Shown one piece after another: positions 1 through 9,314 of a stretch of 64,000 bases of DNA (position 1 is its first letter; every line of letters begins with the position of its first letter). Where the stretch lies: contig NZ_LQRT01000035.1 of NCBI RefSeq assembly GCF_001632745.1, positions 124,001 to 188,000 on the forward strand, read 5' to 3'. Under the pieces are notes generated by a model. It was not told the origin of the DNA, did not search any database, and saw only the letters and a list, made by a program, of their open reading frames with translations. This DNA is from Aquimarina aggregata. Lineage in GTDB: Bacteria > Bacteroidota > Bacteroidia > Flavobacteriales > Flavobacteriaceae. A program made the translations under genes and the position numbers.

Positions 1-495
1 GATGGTGTTGGAAACAACTGGTACATCGCAAAACCAGATTACTCTCTTATGATTGCTCAAGCTCAATTAGTAGGGAGAGATGCGGCTGGAAACACAACAA
101 ATCTTACAAGTGATTTTACTCCTGGAGATGGATTAACATTTTATATCACAGATTCAAGAGGAAATACTTTATATAAGTTTTCAAATGATACAAGAGATAC
201 CAATAACTTCACTGCAAATGATTTTTCTAACAATGGTGTATGGCCAATATACAATACTGAATTAGTTAAATTACCAAGTATTTTAAATGCCAGCGATTTT
301 GGAACTATTGATGTATTTGGGAGAACGCAAATGACATTTAAAGGATTCCCTTTATATAAATTTGGCCAAGATGAAAATAGAGGTGATAACTTTGGAGTAG
401 GGTTTCCGTCTGCTGGTGTATGGCCAACAGTTAATCAAGACACAGAACCTGCTCCTGCAGCAGGTCTAAGTACAGATACTTATACAGGATATTAA
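1..495 (+). CDS. C-terminal part of a secreted Lipoprotein_15/COG4315-like repeat protein (5' truncated by window)
   Basis: The reading frame is open from base 1, so the gene begins upstream; about 164 residues are visible. The segment has two copies of a short module with an LYKF-x-x-D core (residues about 57 and 117) followed by a GVWP motif. This matches the Y-x-(FWY)-x-x-D signature of predicted secreted lipoproteins (PF03640/COG4315). It opens with a W-Y-I-A-K-P-D-Y-S-L-M stretch typical of the start of one repeat unit. Function of the family is unknown; an extracytoplasmic location is likely. No lipobox or signal peptide can be judged because the N-terminus is missing. It converges with the minus-strand gene downstream, with a shared terminator hairpin between them. 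Confidence 0.7.
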   Translation, partial: DGVGNNWYIAKPDYSLMIAQAQLVGRDAAGNTTNLTSDFTPGDGLTFYITDSRGNTLYKFSNDTRDTNNFTANDFSNNGVWPIYNTELVKLPSILNASDFGTIDVFGRTQMTFKGFPLYKFGQDENRGDNFGVGFPSAGVWPTVNQDTEPAPAAGLSTDTYTGY

Positions 496-552
496 TAAAC
501 ATCGTCGAGATTATTTTACCTGATTATTTATTATGTTAACTTAACATAAAAA

Positions 553-584
553 GAAGAGGCTGTCTTTTTTAAGACAGCCTCTTC
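553..584 (-). terminator. Strong intrinsic terminator between convergent genes
   Basis: A perfect 14-bp stem (553-566 with 571-584) closes a TTTT loop. On the minus strand the stem is followed by five Ts, so it best terminates the large T9SS cargo gene ending at 617; it may also work for the plus-strand gene ending at 495. Confidence 0.85.
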
Positions 585-616
585 ATATACTAATTAATAT
601 ATACTATTTTAATTAT

Positions 617-3600
617 TTACTCTTTACTAAACATTCTAGTTACAAAAGTCTCATCTTTTCCTGTAATTCTTGCAAAATATGTTCCTGTTGGGAAGGAACT
701 AACATTAATTTGTGCTTCAGCTCCCTCATATACACGTTGACCATACATAGAGAAAATTTCTACATTTTGAATAGATTTCTTACCTACAGAAATATTTAAT
801 ATATTCTTAGCTGGAACAGGATATATCTTAAAGGCATTATTCCCCGCATCAAGATCACTTAATGCATATGTTTCTAATCTCACTGTAGACGCTTCTACAC
901 AAAATGATGTAGCTTCGCTAGTAGTAAATTCACCACCAGAAACAATTTCTCCAGCACTGCTTGATAATGTATAAGATCCATTACCAAATGAGCAACAAAT
1001 ACCATCTCCAAAAGAATCAGAAATTGTAAATGTATAAGTTCCTGCTGCTAAACCAGAAATAGTTTCAGAAACTGTAGATCCATCAGGATTAGCTGTAGAA
1101 TAGCTTTCAGATGCTACTGTTGTTCCTCCTGCATCAGTTACTGCCCAAGAAGTTTCTTGAGGGTAATTATCAAAAGTAACACTTAATGTTAAATCTCCTG
1201 AAGCACAATCTGATCCACCTGGTCCTCCAGCAGCCGTAAGAGAGATACTATCTATTGCCGCATCAGCTCGCCATGTGTTCCCGGTTACTCGATTAAATCG
1301 TAATTGAATTCCTGATCCTACATAAGCAGCTAAATCAACAGTACCTGTTTGCCATGAATTTCCTTGATTTCCATTTCTAGTCCAAAGACTTGTCCAAGTA
1401 GCACCTTCATCATTACTAACTTCAACATCTAACGAACCAAAATTTCCTGCTCCAAACATATGATATCTAAAAGAGAAAACAGCCGTAGTAGCACTATTAA
1501 GATCAAAACATGGAGAAGTAAGAATTGCACGTTTATTAGGGAATCCTGTACCATTTCCTGATGCTTCTACATAAACATATGTTGATCCATCATCGGCACT
1601 TGACGGTCCCGTATTGTTTGATGGAGTACCATTTGCATCTCTGGTCCAATCAAGATCATCACCTGTATCTTGAGTCCAACCTCCAAAGTCTGCTTCAAAA
1701 CTTTCACTATATGGAAGTTCTGCTCCATTTAAACAGCCTGGTCCATTATCTAATGTAGTGATACGAATACTATCACTAGCTGCAGATGTATTTCCTGCCG
1801 CATCTTTTGCTGCAACGGTAAAAGTATATGTAGTTTGTGGAGACAATCCAGTAATCGTTGCTGTTGTTTCTGTTACGGTTGCTACAACTACACCGTCTTG
1901 AGACACATCATACTCTGCAACACCTACATTGTCTGTAGAAGCATCCCAACTTAATATGGTTTGTGTATTTGTAGTACCTGAAGCAGTCAAGTTAGCTGGA
2001 ATTGATGGTGCTGTTGTATCTGGAGCATCAGTAGTAACGTTAATAGAATTACTTGCTGCCGACTCATTTCCTGCAGCATCTTTTGCTACCACAGAAAATG
2101 CATACGTAGTTTCTGCGGTTAACCCTGTTATTGTAGCTGTTGTTGTTGCTACGGTTGCTACCACAACACCATCCTGAGAAACATCGTATGCCGTAACACC
2201 TATATTATCTGTAGATGCATCCCATGTTAACGTAGTTTCCATATCTGTAGTACCAGATGCCACTAAGTTTGCAGGTGCAGTTGGTGCTTCAGTATCTGGA
2301 GTATCAGGCATTAATTTAAAAGCTACTACATGACTTTTTCTTACGCCAGCTCCACCACTTCTCATATACTCACCTATGTGCCAGAAAGTCATATCATCTA
2401 ACGGATCTATTGTCATTTGAGCATAATCTCCAAAACGATTACCAGGTACTTGACTATCGCCATTTACAGAAACTTTCTCAGCAAGAGTCATCGTTCCTAA
2501 TGGATCATTTGCCAATCGCCCAGTATATCTAATTGAAGCAAATACACTAGTACTAACTACATTATACGCAAGTCCAATATTACCTTGAGCATCTTGAGCA
2601 ATACTACCACAAAAGGCGCTTAACCCATCTGGTTGCGCATAAGTTCCTTCTTGATAGATTGTCCAAGGTTGTCCATCACCAGTTTGTCGTAATTCGTACC
2701 AACGAATTCCAGCCAAATCATCATTTCCATCAAGATCTACTACAAAATTCATTACTACAGAGTTATGTGTACCAAAACGTCTGTAATTAGTCATATACAT
2801 CACTGTAGCCTGTAATGCATCTATGTCTTGTCCACCTCCTGGTTGTGATAAATTAGAAAAACTTCCATTATCAAATACACTATCAAAAGGAGTTGTAGGA
2901 ATCTCTATAGGTTGTGAAATTGTAGAACTACCTGGGTTTGCCCAATTAATATTGGTATTCCACATTTTTAAATGATCATTAGAAACTCCTGCCCAAGCAT
3001 CATCCTGTAGGTAAATAATAGAATTCGAAGTTCCCACTGGAGGTAAAGTAGCCCCAGTAGAGTTAAAACTTGCAGGGCTATAGAAACCACTTGATGCAGC
3101 TCCAGCAAGTTGAAATCCAACAAATCCCGCATTAGGATCCCCTGTAAGCATCTTATCTCTTTCGGCAACATAAACTGTTTCTAAAGTTCCTAAACCACCA
3201 CTTGGTGCTTTATTAGTTGTAAGATAATATCCATCACTCCATATAGAAAGTTTTTCATAATCAGGAAATTCATTAGTATTAAATCTATATGTGAACCATC
3301 CATCATTTACAGGATCTGGTCCTTGCCCCACAGCAATAAGGATACTGTTAGGAGTATTACTGAACTCCATGATAATAAAACGATCAGCATAATTATCATA
3401 TACCACTATCGGGTCTCCAAGGTCTTCACCGGGAAATATTGTAGTTAGAGACGCTTCTGGTAATAATACATTACCTGCTCTATCTAAAATTCCGAATCCA
3501 CGGTTAAATGCATATACATAATGATTCGGTCCTATAGCTCCCGTAGGGTCATTTAAAGGAGACCCCCCGAGGTGTGCATCAAAAGAAGCAACTTCTTCAC

Positions 3601-3892
3601 TAAGTGTTGCTCTTATGGTATTATTTTTTTGTTTCGCCATTAAAGGATCACTCTGACCTGCAGCTGGCAAACCTTTACCTGGTATTACAGTATTACGACC
3701 GCTTCTTCTTACTGGTGCTGGTTGGTGTGCCATATTTTTAGCTGATAAAATATTATCCATCTGCGATAATGGAGGAATATTTTTAACATAAGCCGCCTTA
3801 GAAACTAAACTAGCTTTTTGAGGTGCTTTTTGAGCAATAAGCCCAAAACTACAAAACGTAAGTAGTGTTAAATAAATGAGTTTTGTTTTCAT
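617..3892 (-). CDS. Large secreted T9SS cargo protein with two fibronectin type III domains and a MAM-like domain
   Basis: 1091 residues. A signal peptide ends near residue 21 (…GLIAQ). Residues about 100-525 form a domain I cannot name; it reads like a beta-rich or propeller module, and no zinc-protease motif is visible. Two near-identical Fn3 domains follow (about 530-622 and 625-715), both with TLTWDAS/ILSWDAS and TYxFxVxAKDAAGN. A MAM-like lectin/adhesion domain lies at about 722-890, then a cysteine-containing beta domain (about 895-1005, with DSFGDGICC), then a C-terminal type A sorting domain (about 1014-1091: FKIYPVPAKN…GTYFARI). The architecture indicates T9SS export to the cell surface or medium, probably for adhesion or polymer binding. 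The MAM core closely resembles that in the protein at 46917-48875. Confidence 0.85.
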   Translation of the reverse strand: MKTKLIYLTLLTFCSFGLIAQKAPQKASLVSKAAYVKNIPPLSQMDNILSAKNMAHQPAPVRRSGRNTVIPGKGLPAAGQSDPLMAKQKNNTIRATLSEEVASFDAHLGGSPLNDPTGAIGPNHYVYAFNRGFGILDRAGNVLLPEASLTTIFPGEDLGDPIVVYDNYADRFIIMEFSNTPNSILIAVGQGPDPVNDGWFTYRFNTNEFPDYEKLSIWSDGYYLTTNKAPSGGLGTLETVYVAERDKMLTGDPNAGFVGFQLAGAASSGFYSPASFNSTGATLPPVGTSNSIIYLQDDAWAGVSNDHLKMWNTNINWANPGSSTISQPIEIPTTPFDSVFDNGSFSNLSQPGGGQDIDALQATVMYMTNYRRFGTHNSVVMNFVVDLDGNDDLAGIRWYELRQTGDGQPWTIYQEGTYAQPDGLSAFCGSIAQDAQGNIGLAYNVVSTSVFASIRYTGRLANDPLGTMTLAEKVSVNGDSQVPGNRFGDYAQMTIDPLDDMTFWHIGEYMRSGGAGVRKSHVVAFKLMPDTPDTEAPTAPANLVASGTTDMETTLTWDASTDNIGVTAYDVSQDGVVVATVATTTATITGLTAETTYAFSVVAKDAAGNESAASNSINVTTDAPDTTAPSIPANLTASGTTNTQTILSWDASTDNVGVAEYDVSQDGVVVATVTETTATITGLSPQTTYTFTVAAKDAAGNTSAASDSIRITTLDNGPGCLNGAELPYSESFEADFGGWTQDTGDDLDWTRDANGTPSNNTGPSSADDGSTYVYVEASGNGTGFPNKRAILTSPCFDLNSATTAVFSFRYHMFGAGNFGSLDVEVSNDEGATWTSLWTRNGNQGNSWQTGTVDLAAYVGSGIQLRFNRVTGNTWRADAAIDSISLTAAGGPGGSDCASGDLTLSVTFDNYPQETSWAVTDAGGTTVASESYSTANPDGSTVSETISGLAAGTYTFTISDSFGDGICCSFGNGSYTLSSSAGEIVSGGEFTTSEATSFCVEASTVRLETYALSDLDAGNNAFKIYPVPAKNILNISVGKKSIQNVEIFSMYGQRVYEGAEAQINVSSFPTGTYFARITGKDETFVTRMFSKE

Positions 3893-4409
3893 TTTGTGTG
3901 AAATTTTGGTTAATAGATTCTATTGTTTATATATAATTAGTATTAAGTTTAGTCTAGCTATTATTTTGTAGTAAAACACATGAATATTTTTACTTAATCT
4001 ACAGGAAAGAACTACATTTATACAATAGACTAAATATAGAGCATTTGATCTGAAAATAAAAGTTCAAAATTCCTACAAATCATTAAAAACCAAATGATTA
4101 CGTCTTAACCATAAAAATATTATGGATTTTTTATTCACCTATATATCTAACGGTAATTGATTTTTTGTAAAGTATTTAACAAGATTACGTTATACCCGTA
4201 TTAAGTATATCGTATTTATAGGGTACTCATTATAATGCAAGGAAATCGCAATAATCATTAAAAAAAATGAAGTTATTTTCGAACCAAAAAGAGCTGCATA
4301 TGTATGCAGCTCTCTTGGCTAAAATAAAAAAATAACACCTAATAATTGTATTGAAAACAGTTATATTAATTTTTTGTTAAAATTAACATCTTTGGTAATT
4401 CAGAGATCA
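3893..4409. other. Intergenic region, 517 bp, largely unassigned
   Basis: AT-rich. It contains the 5' region of the T9SS cargo gene and, at 4291-4312, the terminator of the next minus-strand gene. I found no convincing Bacteroidota -7 element, RNA gene or small ORF. A weak dyad (TACCC about 4192 with GGGTA about 4219) is the only other structure. Confidence 0.5.
4291..4312 (-). terminator. Intrinsic terminator of the sigma/anti-sigma/OMP operon
   Basis: A 9-bp stem GAGCTGCAT/ATGCAGCTC with a 4-nt loop. On the minus strand it is followed by TTTTT. It lies about 98 nt past the stop codon at 4410. Confidence 0.75.
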
Positions 4410-5477
4410 TCATAAGTCAAAACGTAGTCCAAGTGACACATTATTTTGTTCTATTATTGCATTTCTAAAAATTGGAGATAAATCATATTTGGCATATAAC
4501 GTCATATCACCAAAACCTACATACGAACTTAAACCATAAATTAAGTCACTTGTATTATAATCTCTCTTAATTTTGTCTTTAATACGATTACCGTTTTCTT
4601 TAAATTTCAATTTCTGACGAGTACTTATGTTTACTCCTAAATAACCTCCAAATCCAATTCTAAATTTACGTGAAGTATCATATCTGATACTATTCTCTGT
4701 CTTTCTAACTTTTGATGCACCTAACTCTAAATGAACAGGGATAACCAAATTATCCATTCTAAACTTTGATTTATCTAACTCTACTCCAAATGTTTCTAAA
4801 TTCGTTTGGTCTCCGTTTTCGACAAAGTATCGATTCTCGGTAGGTTTTAGTCCGTTTGATGTATATGAAATCCCATATTTAAACCGTAGAAGATTAGAGT
4901 TCTTAAACACTCTGGTTTTCCAAGCCCAGCCAAGTTCAAAAAATCTACTACCCCCAATTTTGTAATCCGAATCGTCTAATGACTGCCCCTCTACTATTGC
5001 GTTATTAAGTCCTACAGCTAGCACAATATTTGAAGTAGTTCTTTTATCATATTTTATCTTTCTCTCTTTTCCTGTATTTATTTTTAATCCAAGAAGAACA
5101 TCTGCATTATCTTCTTCTGTAGTAAGCCCAATTACTATTCTTGGATCTTCCGTATTTATATTTTCTACACCATTACGTTCTAATAAAGCGATCTTATTAT
5201 CTATTATCGCCAACCTATTTTCTATATTTAAAGCATGATTTTGAGCAGAAGCTTCTTTACGTTTTTGAGCCTCTTCTATTGTAATTTGATTTGCAGCTAA
5301 TTTTTCATTTATTATTTCTACTTCTTTTTTCAATGCTTCTTTTTCGGTTGTAATTATACGTTCTTTTTGCCCTTTTAGTTTTTCAACTGCTCGATTAGTA
5401 TCTTGTTCCTGAGCATTTAACAATTGGGCAATACATGTCATGGCCACAAATGCAGCAATTTTTGCTAATAACTTCAT
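4410..5477 (-). CDS. Outer-membrane beta-barrel-type protein with N-terminal coiled coil, downstream of an ECF sigma factor
   Basis: 355 residues with a signal peptide ending near residue 22 (…LLNAQ). Residues about 25-100 are strongly charged and heptad-like, predicting a coiled coil. Residues about 115-355 alternate hydrophobic and polar residues and end in an aromatic/hydrophobic terminal strand (VSLGLRFDL), as in porin-like outer-membrane barrels. No catalytic motif is visible. It is the third gene of the sigma factor/anti-sigma operon, 77 nt behind the second gene, so it is probably a regulatory target or envelope-stress effector. I do not recognise a named family. Confidence 0.65.
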   Translation of the reverse strand: MKLLAKIAAFVAMTCIAQLLNAQEQDTNRAVEKLKGQKERIITTEKEALKKEVEIINEKLAANQITIEEAQKRKEASAQNHALNIENRLAIIDNKIALLERNGVENINTEDPRIVIGLTTEEDNADVLLGLKINTGKERKIKYDKRTTSNIVLAVGLNNAIVEGQSLDDSDYKIGGSRFFELGWAWKTRVFKNSNLLRFKYGISYTSNGLKPTENRYFVENGDQTNLETFGVELDKSKFRMDNLVIPVHLELGASKVRKTENSIRYDTSRKFRIGFGGYLGVNISTRQKLKFKENGNRIKDKIKRDYNTSDLIYGLSSYVGFGDMTLYAKYDLSPIFRNAIIEQNNVSLGLRFDL

Positions 5478-5554
5478 GTTTTTTTGATTTTTATTTGCAA
5501 CCTTCCTCCTTTTTTGGAGGAAAATTGCAAGTGATGATTGATTGATGAATATTT

Positions 5555-6385
5555 TTAATTATCTCTTTCTACTACAGCTGTTCTAACTTTTTGGAAACCT
5601 TTTTTAAGTGCATCGAATACTCGTTGTTTAAAGCTTTCATCAAGTTCATTTTCGACATCTTGTAAGAGAGCCGAAGCACTTACTGCGCTAGATTTTATTA
5701 TTTTACTGGTCGCTATTTCGCGTTGTGCATTCATTAATAGTTGATCAATTTCTGCATCAGTTACTTTTATATTATTTTTTTCCAGATCCTTAATTTGCGC
5801 TACTACAGTTGCTACCTTATCCTGAATTATTAAAGAATCAATTGGCAATACATTATCTGCTATACTTATAATGTCTTTATCATCTTGTCGTATTACTTCT
5901 TTTAATCGTACCTGATCATCGAGGGCGCTATTAATAGCTGTGTTACTTGAAGCCACATCACTAGAAGGTCTTACACTCTTAGAGCTAGTTCTTTCTTTAT
6001 GTTTTTCTTTTGAAACGGTACTAGTTTTATTATCCTTGACTTGATTTGATAGCGTTGGTTTTTTTTCTTTTAGCAAATTTTCTTGAGTACTTTCGTTAAC
6101 AATCCCGTTAATGTTTTCATTTTTAATTAACTCTTCATTATTTTCTACTATTTGCAGTTCGGGCTGCACTAATCCTATGGGTCTTTGATTTATAAATATA
6201 GAGGTTAGTAAGATTCCCACAAAAATAGCTGCAGCGCTGTATAGCCAAATCTTTTTACTTTGTTTTTTTTTGTGTTGAACGTTATCTAGCTCATTTGCTA
6301 AACGGTCCCACGAATCTTTAGAAGGTATTATAGCGCGTTGCTCTAGCTTTTCCTTCATCTTATCTTCAAATTTCAATGGCGCCAT
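5555..6385 (-). CDS. Single-pass membrane protein, probable anti-sigma factor
   Basis: 276 residues. The N-terminal cytoplasmic part (1-44) begins with FEDKMKEKLEQR and a DSWDRLANEL segment seen in flavobacterial proteins encoded behind ECF sigma factors. One transmembrane helix lies at about 46-64. The remaining periplasmic part is low-complexity, lysine/serine-rich, with a helical C-terminus. There is no zinc-binding HxxxCxxC motif of ZAS-type anti-sigma factors. Its start overlaps the sigma gene by 20 nt, implying translational coupling. The anti-sigma role is inferred from position, topology and gene order. Confidence 0.6.
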   Translation of the reverse strand: MAPLKFEDKMKEKLEQRAIIPSKDSWDRLANELDNVQHKKKQSKKIWLYSAAAIFVGILLTSIFINQRPIGLVQPELQIVENNEELIKNENINGIVNESTQENLLKEKKPTLSNQVKDNKTSTVSKEKHKERTSSKSVRPSSDVASSNTAINSALDDQVRLKEVIRQDDKDIISIADNVLPIDSLIIQDKVATVVAQIKDLEKNNIKVTDAEIDQLLMNAQREIATSKIIKSSAVSASALLQDVENELDESFKQRVFDALKKGFQKVRTAVVERDN

Positions 6386-6935
6386 TATTTATATTATTTT
6401 GTTCGTTTAATTTTTGTTGCAATAGTTTTCTAGCTTTAAATAGTTGCGATTTTGATGTGCTTTCCGAAATCCCAAATGTTTTTGCTATCTCGCTATGTTT
6501 GTATCCTTCTATTGCATATAACACAAACACCATTCTATATCCTTCTGGTAAACTATCGATTAACATCTGAATTTGATCTACTTCTAATTCTGTATTAATA
6601 TTATTCCACGATGCTTCTTGATAACCTGATATATCTTCTGTAAAAAAAATTTGTTTTTCTTTTCTTAAAAAAGAAATCGATTCATTGACCATAATCCTGC
6701 GTACCCATCCTTCAAAACTTCCTTCAAACTTAAAATTCTTTAAATTCGTAAAGACTTTTAAAAACCCACTAAGCATCACTTCTTCTGCAAAATGCACATC
6801 TTTAATATACCTTCTACATACACCTAGCATTTTTGGTGCATATGTAGTGTACAACTGTTGTTGTGCTTCTCGATGTTGCTTTGCCGCCTTTTTAATGAGT
6901 TGCGTTTCGCTTTTATAAAATTGAATAACTTTCAA
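6366..6935 (-). CDS. ECF-type RNA polymerase sigma-70 factor
   Basis: 189 residues, usual ECF length. Sigma region 2 covers about 20-90 (including FEGSFEGWVRRIMVN, the -10 recognition helix). Region 4 lies at about 125-175 (LPEGYRMVFVLYAIEGYKHSEIA…STSKSQLFKAR, a helix-turn-helix for the -35 element). Regions 1.1 and 3 are absent, as expected. First gene of a three-gene operon with a membrane-anchored probable anti-sigma factor (20-nt overlap) and an outer-membrane protein. It likely responds to an envelope signal and may autoregulate; I cannot name its regulon. Confidence 0.9.
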   Translation of the reverse strand: MKVIQFYKSETQLIKKAAKQHREAQQQLYTTYAPKMLGVCRRYIKDVHFAEEVMLSGFLKVFTNLKNFKFEGSFEGWVRRIMVNESISFLRKEKQIFFTEDISGYQEASWNNINTELEVDQIQMLIDSLPEGYRMVFVLYAIEGYKHSEIAKTFGISESTSKSQLFKARKLLQQKLNEQNNINNGAIEI

Positions 6936-7048
6936 TATAAATAATTAAGTGATTAGATCTTCTATTAGCATAGACGATATAAAAAACAAAATAGTTGCCT
7001 AGAGGTTAAAAAAAATAAAGTTTTTATCTTTTTATCCAGTGATTACTA

Positions 7049-8026
7049 TTATTTCTTTCTATCAATTACATAGTCGACCATCATTGTTAATGAAGATTTA
7101 TAGTCTGAATCTGGGTATTCTGACAAAATTGATAGTGCTTCGTTTTTGAATTGATGCATAACGGTAATAGCGTAGTCTAGTCCTCCACTATTTTTTACAA
7201 ATGCTATTACTTCTTTAACCCTTTTTTTATCTTTATTGTGGTTTTTTACAGAATTAATAAGCCATTTCCTTTTATCTTTAGATGCATGATTTAAGGTATA
7301 GATCAAAGGAAGTGTCATTTTTTGTTCTTTAATATCTATTCCTGTCGGTTTGCCTATTGCAGTGTCACCGTAGTCAAAAAGGTCATCTTTGATCTGAAAT
7401 GCCATTCCGATTAATTCTCCAAATTTTCTCATTTTATGAACATCGTCTGAATCGGGTGAAACAGAACATGCTCCTAAACTACAACAGGCTGCAATTAAAG
7501 TTGCTGTTTTTTGACGAATAATTTCGTAGTAAACATCTTCAGTTATATCAAGGTTCCTAGCCTTTTCTATTTGTAAAAGCTCACCTTCGCTCATCTCTCT
7601 TACTGCAACAGAAATGATTTTTAAAAGATCAAAATCACCATGATCAATAGATAGTAATAAGCCTTTGGATAGTAAATAATCTCCAACCAATACTGCAATT
7701 TTATTTTTCCACAATGCATTGATTGAGAAAAAACCTCTTCGCCTATTAGAATCATCTACTACGTCATCATGAACCAGAGTTGCTGTATGTATTAGTTCTA
7801 TTACTGAAGCTCCTCTGTAGGTTCTTTCGTTTACCTCACCACCTGAAACCATTTTAGAAACTAAAAACACAAACATAGGTCGCATTTGCTTCCCTTTTCT
7901 GTTTACTATATAATGTGTAATTCTATTTAGCAAGGCCACCTTAGAAGACATTGATTGTGAGAACTTCTGTTCAAAAAGTTCCATTTCATCAACAATAGGT
8001 AGCTTTATTTGCTCAACGACTTTCAA
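7049..8026 (-). CDS. Polyprenyl (octaprenyl-type) diphosphate synthase
   Basis: 325 residues, normal length for long-chain trans-prenyl synthases. Both aspartate-rich motifs are present: HDDVVDD with D87 onward (first, DDxxD-like) and KDDLFD near 213-218 (second), plus the GKQMRP substrate motif near residue 45-50. It condenses isopentenyl diphosphate units onto an allylic primer, probably to make the menaquinone side chain. Chain length cannot be fixed from sequence alone. It lies 110 bp downstream of rlmN on the same strand. Confidence 0.9.
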   Translation of the reverse strand: MKVVEQIKLPIVDEMELFEQKFSQSMSSKVALLNRITHYIVNRKGKQMRPMFVFLVSKMVSGGEVNERTYRGASVIELIHTATLVHDDVVDDSNRRRGFFSINALWKNKIAVLVGDYLLSKGLLLSIDHGDFDLLKIISVAVREMSEGELLQIEKARNLDITEDVYYEIIRQKTATLIAACCSLGACSVSPDSDDVHKMRKFGELIGMAFQIKDDLFDYGDTAIGKPTGIDIKEQKMTLPLIYTLNHASKDKRKWLINSVKNHNKDKKRVKEVIAFVKNSGGLDYAITVMHQFKNEALSILSEYPDSDYKSSLTMMVDYVIDRKK

Positions 8027-8136
8027 TACGCGATACTAATTCTGATTTCTTACTAGGTGCGAAGATACTATAAATTGTTTTTTTGTAGACGGTTATCCTA
8101 GAATTATAGAAGATGAAAAAACGTTTTGGTGTACTA

Positions 8137-9177
8137 TCATGATTTATTTGCCAATTGGCCACAAGCTGCATCAATATCCTTTCCTCTACTTCGGCGAACA
8201 TTGACAACGATACCTCTTGCTTCTAATCCATTAATATAACTATTTATAGCTGCATCAGAAGCTTGCTGAAAATCTTTATCTCCAATAGCATTATATTCGA
8301 TCAAATTTACTTTACATGGCACATAAGAACAAAATCTAATAAGTGCATCAATATCTTCTTGACTATCATTAATTCCTTTCCACACTACATATTCATACGT
8401 GATTCTACTTTTTGTTTTTAGGTACCAGTATTCTAATGCTTCTTTAAGGTCTTGTAAGGGGAATGTCTCATTAAAAGGCATGATAGATGTTCTTGTATCT
8501 TCTATGGCTGAATGTAACGAGACCGCTAGCTTAAACTTAACTTCATCGTCTGCCATCTTTTTTATCATTTTGGGTACACCCGATGTAGACACCGTGATTC
8601 TTTTCGGTGACATTCCTAACCCTTCAGAAGAGGTTATTTTATCAATAGCTTTAAGCACGTTATTATAATTCATCAGCGGTTCTCCCATACCCATAAATAC
8701 GATATTGGATAAGGGCCTATTATGATACAACCTACTTTCTTTATCAATAGCTACCACCTGATCATAAATTTCATCCGGATTTAGGTTTCTCATTCTTTTT
8801 AAACGAGCCGTCGCACAAAACTTACAATCAAGACTACAGCCTACCTGTGACGATACACAAGCAGTTGTTCTTGTTGGAGTTGGAATTAATACAGACTCTA
8901 CGATTAATCCATCGTGTAATCTTACAGCATTTTTTATAGTCCCATCTTTACTTTTTTGCATTTGATCAACCCGAATATGATTAATCACGAAATGTTCTTC
9001 GAGCACTTTTCTGGTAGTTAAAGAGATATTTGTCATATCTTCAAAATTATGAGCTCCTTTACTCCAAAGCCATTCATAAACTTGATTACCTCTAAATGCT
9101 TTATCTCCTATTTCTTCAAAAAAGGAACGCAATTGTTCTTTGGTTAATGTCCTTATATCTTTTTTCTTAACTTCCAT
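8137..9177 (-). CDS. rlmN: 23S rRNA (adenine-2503)/tRNA methyltransferase RlmN, radical SAM
   Basis: 346 residues. The radical-SAM cluster motif CxxxCxxC is at Cys114-Cys118-Cys121 (GCSLDCKFC). The GMGEPLMNY motif binds SAM, and the C-terminal ACGQL holds the conserved methyl-carrying cysteine. It methylates C2 of A2503 in 23S rRNA and A37 in some tRNAs. Absence of Cfr-specific features and standard length favour RlmN. Same strand as the polyprenyl synthase downstream. Confidence 0.95.
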   Translation of the reverse strand: MEVKKKDIRTLTKEQLRSFFEEIGDKAFRGNQVYEWLWSKGAHNFEDMTNISLTTRKVLEEHFVINHIRVDQMQKSKDGTIKNAVRLHDGLIVESVLIPTPTRTTACVSSQVGCSLDCKFCATARLKRMRNLNPDEIYDQVVAIDKESRLYHNRPLSNIVFMGMGEPLMNYNNVLKAIDKITSSEGLGMSPKRITVSTSGVPKMIKKMADDEVKFKLAVSLHSAIEDTRTSIMPFNETFPLQDLKEALEYWYLKTKSRITYEYVVWKGINDSQEDIDALIRFCSYVPCKVNLIEYNAIGDKDFQQASDAAINSYINGLEARGIVVNVRRSRGKDIDAACGQLANKS

Positions 9178-9243
9178 GCTTTTACAAAAGTATAAAGATA
9201 ATATGGTTCTTCACTGTCCATATACTCTCTTTATAAAAAATTA

Positions 9244-9271
9244 AAAACCCTGACATGATTATCAGGGTTTT
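9244..9271 (-). terminator. Intrinsic terminator downstream of the CHI/DUF2147 gene
   Basis: A 10-bp stem AAAACCCTGA/TCAGGGTTTT with an 8-nt loop lies 44 nt past the stop at 9315. T-rich sequence follows on the minus strand. Confidence 0.8.
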
Positions 9272-9314
9272 CTTTATCAAGTTAATGACAATATTTTATT
9301 ATATAAACTATTGT

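Noticed and set aside
1561..2177. Plus-strand ORFs inside the T9SS cargo gene
   Set aside because: They are frame shadows of repetitive Fn3/MAM coding DNA with biased composition.
8013..8207. 64-residue minus-strand ORF between rlmN and the polyprenyl synthase
   Set aside because: It overlaps the 3' end of rlmN and the start of the synthase in another frame and has no domain or signal features.
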